The notes beneath the pieces are model-generated. The model made no database searches and was not told the origin of the DNA. It saw nothing but the letters and a program-made list of their open reading frames with translations. A stretch of 64,000 nucleotides of DNA, from assembly GCF_001571345.1 (NCBI RefSeq), contig NZ_BCTP01000009.1, positions 1 to 64,000 of the forward strand, in the 5' to 3' direction. The position numbers and the translations under genes are program-made. This DNA is from Komagataeibacter xylinus NBRC 15237 (GTDB lineage Bacteria; Pseudomonadota; Alphaproteobacteria; Acetobacterales; Acetobacteraceae). Shown here piece by piece: positions 60,234 to 64,000 of the stretch (positions within the stretch are counted from its first letter, which is position 1; each line of letters begins with the position of its first letter).

Positions 60234-61292
60234 TCAGGGCGGCGCGGGGGCGGGGGGCATCTCTACCGCCGGGTCGTCCACATGGCCGGTCGTGATGGCG
60301 GCGGTGATATCGGCCATGATGCGCCGGGCCACGGGCTGGCGGTAATGCAGCGGATCCCAGAAATTGTCCCGGTCTGCGGTCAGGGCGGTGTTGTGGCTGA
60401 AGTCGAGCACGAGCGTGTCGTGGCGGGGGGCCGTAACCTGGCTTACGCCCAGCCGGCAGGCCTCCAGCCGCGCATCGGCCACGCTGCCCGGCGTGCCGTG
60501 CAGGAAGGTGGAGGCAGGCGGAAACCACACGACGCGCCGCGTGGTGGCAGGCATGCGCGCCAGCATGTCGGCCAGCAGGTCCATGCCCGCAGGCGGGGTA
60601 TCGGCCATGCCGGGCGGGGCGGGGGTGGTGTCAGGTGGCGCCCAGCGGCTGAAAATGGCCTGCACGCGGGCGGGGTCGTACTGGCTGTCAGGCGGCACGA
60701 AGCTTGTATAGCCATCGGTGCCGAAGCGCTGGGCCTTGCGGCCTGCCAGCCACAAGAACTCATTGGCGGCTTCCTGCAGGGCATACAGGCTGGCCATGTG
60801 CAGGTAGCCCGCGGCTGGCGGGTGGCCGTACATCCATTCCGGCCAGGGGCGGTTGGGGCCGCTCAGGCTGCCGGGGCGGGGGTGGCACCAGGCGGCGTCG
60901 ATGCCGATCAGGACAACGCGCGGGGCGGGGTGCGTGCGCACGAAGGCATCGAGTTCGCGCGACTGCTCCCACGGGCTGGCGCTGTTCATGGCCATGTTGA
61001 GAAAATGCGCCCCCAGCGCCGGCCCCAGCACCGCAGGCTGCATGAGGCGGCTGGTCGAGGTGCCGATAATGACGGAGTCAAACTGCGGCGCGTGCGCCAG
61101 CGCGGGCATGGTGTAGCGCGCGTTGGAGGTAACGGGTATGCGCGCAAGAGGCGGCGAAAAGGGCAGGATGTTCCACGGGTCAACGGTTACGATGAACAGG
61201 TAGAGCCCGCCCCCCGTCACCGCCATCGCCAGCCCGGCCAGCAGGGCAAAGCGCCGCCATGGGCCTGCCTGCCCGGACCCGGCCTGCTTCAT
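60234..61292 (-). CDS. SGNH-like membrane-anchored protein
   Basis: A 352-residue protein with an N-terminal membrane helix (RFALLAGLAMAVTGGGLYLFI), so the bulk is probably periplasmic. SVIIGTSTSRLM (residues 73-84) resembles the Ser block of SGNH esterase/acyltransferase enzymes, and DNFWDPLHYRQPVA near the end resembles the Asp-His block. It may be a polysaccharide acylation or deacylation enzyme, as in AlgX/DltD-like proteins; this is inference. Its ATG overlaps the dioxygenase stop as ATGA. Confidence 0.65.
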   Translation of the reverse strand: MKQAGSGQAGPWRRFALLAGLAMAVTGGGLYLFIVTVDPWNILPFSPPLARIPVTSNARYTMPALAHAPQFDSVIIGTSTSRLMQPAVLGPALGAHFLNMAMNSASPWEQSRELDAFVRTHPAPRVVLIGIDAAWCHPRPGSLSGPNRPWPEWMYGHPPAAGYLHMASLYALQEAANEFLWLAGRKAQRFGTDGYTSFVPPDSQYDPARVQAIFSRWAPPDTTPAPPGMADTPPAGMDLLADMLARMPATTRRVVWFPPASTFLHGTPGSVADARLEACRLGVSQVTAPRHDTLVLDFSHNTALTADRDNFWDPLHYRQPVARRIMADITAAITTGHVDDPAVEMPPAPAPP

Positions 61293-62023
61293 TGATGGCG
61301 GAATGTCACGACCAGAACATCGCGGTAGGCCGGGCGGGCGGGGTCGAGCGGGCGCACCGCCGTGACGCCATGATAGACGCGGTTGTCATTGACCACCGCC
61401 GTATCAAGCGGCTGGTCGAGCATGAACCCGCCCAGCAGGGTGCGTTGCAGGTCATGGATGGAGGTCTCGCCCGACATGACGTTTTCACGCCGCACCATGA
61501 TCACCATCACCCAGTCCACGCCATCGCGGTGCAGGCCCTCGGGCGTGGGCTGGCCGGGGCTGTTCTCCAGCGCCTCGATGCGGAACTGGTGCACCTCGGT
61601 GTGCCACACATCGGGCTGGTTCGCGGGCTCGCTCAGGTCGGTCACGATGCGGTGCATGAGCCGCAGGATGGCCAGTAGCGCGGGGTGGCTGCCCATCTCG
61701 GGCTCGATGGCGCGGAACCAGCGCTCGATGCCGCCATTGAGCTCGTTGTAGTCGCGGCTCTGGTAGTGGGGCTGGTGCTTCTTGCGCCTTATGCCCTCGG
61801 CGGTGATGGCGAAGGTGGCATGGCGGCGGCGGCGGTAGCGGCCACCATCAGCCATGTAGCGGTCCAGCCCCAGCCGATTCCAGCTTGCGGCAAAGCTGGC
61901 CCAGTCCGCCACGGCCTGCTGGCCCAGCAGGGCGCGCATGGCCCCCGCGGGCACGAAGGCAAAGCCATCCGCGCGCAGGGGGGCCTCAAGGCAGGCCAGT
62001 GCGTCCGCTGTATCCTCAGCCAT
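61289..62023 (-). CDS. 2-oxoglutarate-Fe(II) dioxygenase family protein
   Basis: A 244-residue protein resembling the 2OG-Fe dioxygenase group (PF10014), which includes the Bacillus isoleucine 4-hydroxylase. Iron ligands appear as His165/Asp167 in GLHRDGVDWV and His218 in RVYHGVTAVRPL. NENVMSGE-like segment (RRENVMSGETSIHDL) is typical. A free amino acid is the likely substrate, but this is unproven. The start at 62023 overlaps the end of the MscS gene by 8 nt, and the stop overlaps the SGNH gene by 4 nt, giving a three-gene coupled unit. Confidence 0.75.
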   Translation of the reverse strand: MAEDTADALACLEAPLRADGFAFVPAGAMRALLGQQAVADWASFAASWNRLGLDRYMADGGRYRRRRHATFAITAEGIRRKKHQPHYQSRDYNELNGGIERWFRAIEPEMGSHPALLAILRLMHRIVTDLSEPANQPDVWHTEVHQFRIEALENSPGQPTPEGLHRDGVDWVMVIMVRRENVMSGETSIHDLQRTLLGGFMLDQPLDTAVVNDNRVYHGVTAVRPLDPARPAYRDVLVVTFRHQ

Positions 62024-63998
62024 GGGTGGGGTCATTTCCCTTTGGCGCGGGGTCGGCCTTGGGGGCCGCATCCCCTGCGCCTTCAGCCTTGGGCGCATCG
62101 GGTGCGCCATCCCCGGTTTCAGCCTGTGCGGGCTTCTCGAGGGCGGCCTTGGGGAAGTTCTCCTCCATGTTCATGCGCAGCGTGCCGGTTGGGCCATTGG
62201 CCAGCAGGTTGAGCGAGGTGGGGGTGGGGAACTTGACCTGTTCCTTCACCATGCGCGCGCTCAGGCGGCTGTAATACTCGCGGTAGACCTTCCACTTGGA
62301 CCCCGGCGAGGTGCGGATGGAGCCAAGGAACTTGGAGCCATTGCCATCAGCCTGCTCCAGCCCGAGGAAGGAGAAATCCGACTTGATGAGCGGGCCATAG
62401 ACATGGTCCTTGCGCAGGATCGCCAGTTCATCCTGCAGGATCGCGGCCACCCGGTGCGGGTCTTCGGACAGGTCGAGCATGAAGCTGACCACCACGAGGT
62501 TGTAGTCGCGCGAGGTATTGGCAATCGAGGTGACCGACGAGAACGGGATGATGTGCAGGTCGCCATTGACCGCGCGCAGTCGCAGCGTGCGGATGGACAG
62601 ATGCTCCACCGTGCCCGACACGGCGCCCGCCGTAACCCAGTCGCCCACCTGCATGGCGTTTTCAACCAGCATGAAGAAGCCGGTGATGAAATCCTTGACC
62701 AGGCTCTGGGAACCGAACGCGATGGCCGCACCCATGATGCCCGCACCCGTCAGCAGCGGGGCCACGTTGATGCCGATCTGCGACAGCGTGGTCACGGTCA
62801 CGATGATGATGATGAAGGTCAGCAGCACCGTGCGGATGATGGGCAGCACCGTGCGCAGCCGTGTCGCGCGCGAGGCCTGTTCCGATGTCTCGAAGCGGGT
62901 GATCTGGTTCTGCAGGGTTGCGTTGGCCACTTCCCACACCACGATGGCGATGGTGTAGGCGATCATGATCGTCAGCATCGCGCCCACGATCTTGGTGCCC
63001 AGCGAGCCATGCACGAAGAAGCGGATGGCCGGCAGCCCCCAGGACTGGAGCAGCAGCACGATCGTGAAGAACACCAGCAGCACCGACAGCGTGCGCCGCG
63101 CCATGGGGTAGTAGTAGTCCACGCGGGCCTGCAGGCCGGGATAGCGCTTCTCGGTCGCCTCGGGCACGTGGAAGATCTTGTTCTGCATGCTGAAGGCCAG
63201 CACCGACAGCAGCCGCGCGCCCAGAATGACCACGATGGTCAGCGACAGCGTGCGCAGGATCCAGGCATAGCCGCCCTGGATCTGGGTGGCCCAGACCAGC
63301 CACAGCGCGAAGTCGAAGAACATGGCGGGAATCCACCAGAAGCGGACCATCTTGCCCACGAACATCCAGAACGGCTTCTCGCGCAGGCGGCCAGAGGGCT
63401 GGAGTGCGGCACCCACATGGTGGCGGATGCGCCAGATGAAGATGGCGATCAGCATATGCTCGATCAGCACCACGGCGCGGATGATGGCCTCGGTGCCACG
63501 CGCGGGCATGTGGAACACGCCGCCAAGCGTGGACAGGCAGACCACGATGGAAGGTGCGGCCACCAGGAAGTTCCACCACCGCGTGACCATGCGCGCTGTC
63601 GCGTCGGATGCGCTGCACAGGCGGATGGTGGGCGAGTGCGGCACGAAAACAGTTTCGAGCAGCAGGTAGATCACGCGCGCGATGACATAGGCGTTGGTGA
63701 GCGTGATGGTGACCATCGCCGCCTGGTTGGTGGTGGTGAACAGGGCGGAGGCGCCATAGCCCAGCCCGAAGAACAGCGCGACTGGCAGCAGCTTGATGAG
63801 GAAATGCAGCAACGAAAAGGGAATGCGCGTGATGATGCGCAGCGTTTCATGCTGCTGGCGGTCATCCTGCTCGCGGGTCTGCTCGGTCTGCTGCTCGGCC
63901 TGGGCATTGGCGGCGGTGGCGGGCGGCGGGCTGGGCTGGTCGGCATCCGCCGCGTCCTCACGCGCGAGGCGCTGGTTCAGGCGCTGCTCGGTTGCCAC
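62016..63998 (-). CDS. Mechanosensitive channel, MscS/YbiO type (5' end not in window)
   Basis: A large MscS-family channel of at least 660 residues, with many N-terminal hydrophobic segments and a cytoplasmic domain. The pore helix and following segment read GAGIMGAAIAFGSQSLVKDF, then MLVENAMQVGDWVTAG. Family members open under osmotic downshock to release solutes. The frame runs to the window end with only GTG as a start at 63998, so the true start is probably outside. The C-terminus has a Pro/Ala/Lys-rich tail. It is first in the run that continues with the dioxygenase. Confidence 0.88.
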   Translation of the reverse strand: MATEQRLNQRLAREDAADADQPSPPPATAANAQAEQQTEQTREQDDRQQHETLRIITRIPFSLLHFLIKLLPVALFFGLGYGASALFTTTNQAAMVTITLTNAYVIARVIYLLLETVFVPHSPTIRLCSASDATARMVTRWWNFLVAAPSIVVCLSTLGGVFHMPARGTEAIIRAVVLIEHMLIAIFIWRIRHHVGAALQPSGRLREKPFWMFVGKMVRFWWIPAMFFDFALWLVWATQIQGGYAWILRTLSLTIVVILGARLLSVLAFSMQNKIFHVPEATEKRYPGLQARVDYYYPMARRTLSVLLVFFTIVLLLQSWGLPAIRFFVHGSLGTKIVGAMLTIMIAYTIAIVVWEVANATLQNQITRFETSEQASRATRLRTVLPIIRTVLLTFIIIIVTVTTLSQIGINVAPLLTGAGIMGAAIAFGSQSLVKDFITGFFMLVENAMQVGDWVTAGAVSGTVEHLSIRTLRLRAVNGDLHIIPFSSVTSIANTSRDYNLVVVSFMLDLSEDPHRVAAILQDELAILRKDHVYGPLIKSDFSFLGLEQADGNGSKFLGSIRTSPGSKWKVYREYYSRLSARMVKEQVKFPTPTSLNLLANGPTGTLRMNMEENFPKAALEKPAQAETGDGAPDAPKAEGAGDAAPKADPAPKGNDPTHG

Positions 63999-64000
63999 CG

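Noticed and set aside
1-64000. CRISPR array, insertion sequence or prophage genes
   Set aside because: No regularly spaced repeats, transposase, integrase or phage structural genes were seen. The only repeats are the non-coding dispersed elements.

Overview
The window is a high-GC chromosomal segment from an acetic acid bacterium (Acetobacteraceae, most likely Komagataeibacter or Gluconacetobacter). This is an inference from gene content: a Zymomonas-like pyruvate decarboxylase, acetolactate decarboxylase and synthase, a membrane D-lactate dehydrogenase, a hopanoid side-chain cluster, AddAB, an alphaproteobacterial SAM-II riboswitch and an OprB porin. No transposase, integrase, CRISPR array or rRNA is visible. 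One tRNA (Gly, anticodon CCC) is present.

Layout. 1-2.9 kb: a small His-rich secreted protein, a D-amino-acid dehydrogenase and a thioredoxin-reductase-like ferredoxin-NADP reductase. 3.1-11.4 kb: tsaE, a MurU-like nucleotidyltransferase, addB and addA, each overlapping the next by 4 nt, then trxA. 11.5-19.5 kb: hopanoid genes, with dxs-hpnM-hpnI-hpnJ-hpnK on the minus strand and hpnH divergent. 19.6-29.3 kb: CNNM/CorC-like protein, lytic transglycosylase, uracil-DNA glycosylase, TPR protein with ispE, an SDR whose catalytic triad is lost, YqaA and OsmC proteins. 29.3-39.8 kb: a two-component system, cysteine synthase with a divergent rhodanese, a DUF2272 lipoprotein, an aldo/keto reductase, a Na+/H+ antiporter, a CbpA/CbpM co-chaperone pair and two small exported proteins. 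39.97-46.3 kb: a pyruvate-node cluster, budA-alsS-dld-pdc, which can oxidise D-lactate to pyruvate and send it to acetoin or acetaldehyde. 46.4-54.5 kb: Nudix hydrolase, phosphotransferase, OprB porin, moaB, PfpI, and folE/apaG/metZ with a SAM-II riboswitch upstream of metZ. 54.5-56.4 kb: a low-GC patch beside the tRNA holding a frameshifted Imm26-like immunity gene and a decayed second copy. 56.4-60.1 kb: an Mla-type MCE lipid transporter (mlaE-mlaF-mlaD-pqiC order). 60.2-64 kb: an MscS channel, a 2OG-Fe dioxygenase and an SGNH-like protein with overlapping reading frames.

The most unusual structure is a dispersed element of about 85 bp with one outer and two inner inverted repeats. It occurs about eight times, at the 3' ends of genes and mostly between convergent genes. 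Changes in one arm are usually matched in the other, so a three-stem fold appears to be conserved. Two copies lie inside a longer element of about 165 bp with terminal inverted repeats; these bracket the phosphotransferase gene and start right after the stop codons of two genes. Cell-envelope functions recur through the window: hopanoids, MCE transport, lytic transglycosylase, MurU, porin and mechanosensitive channel.
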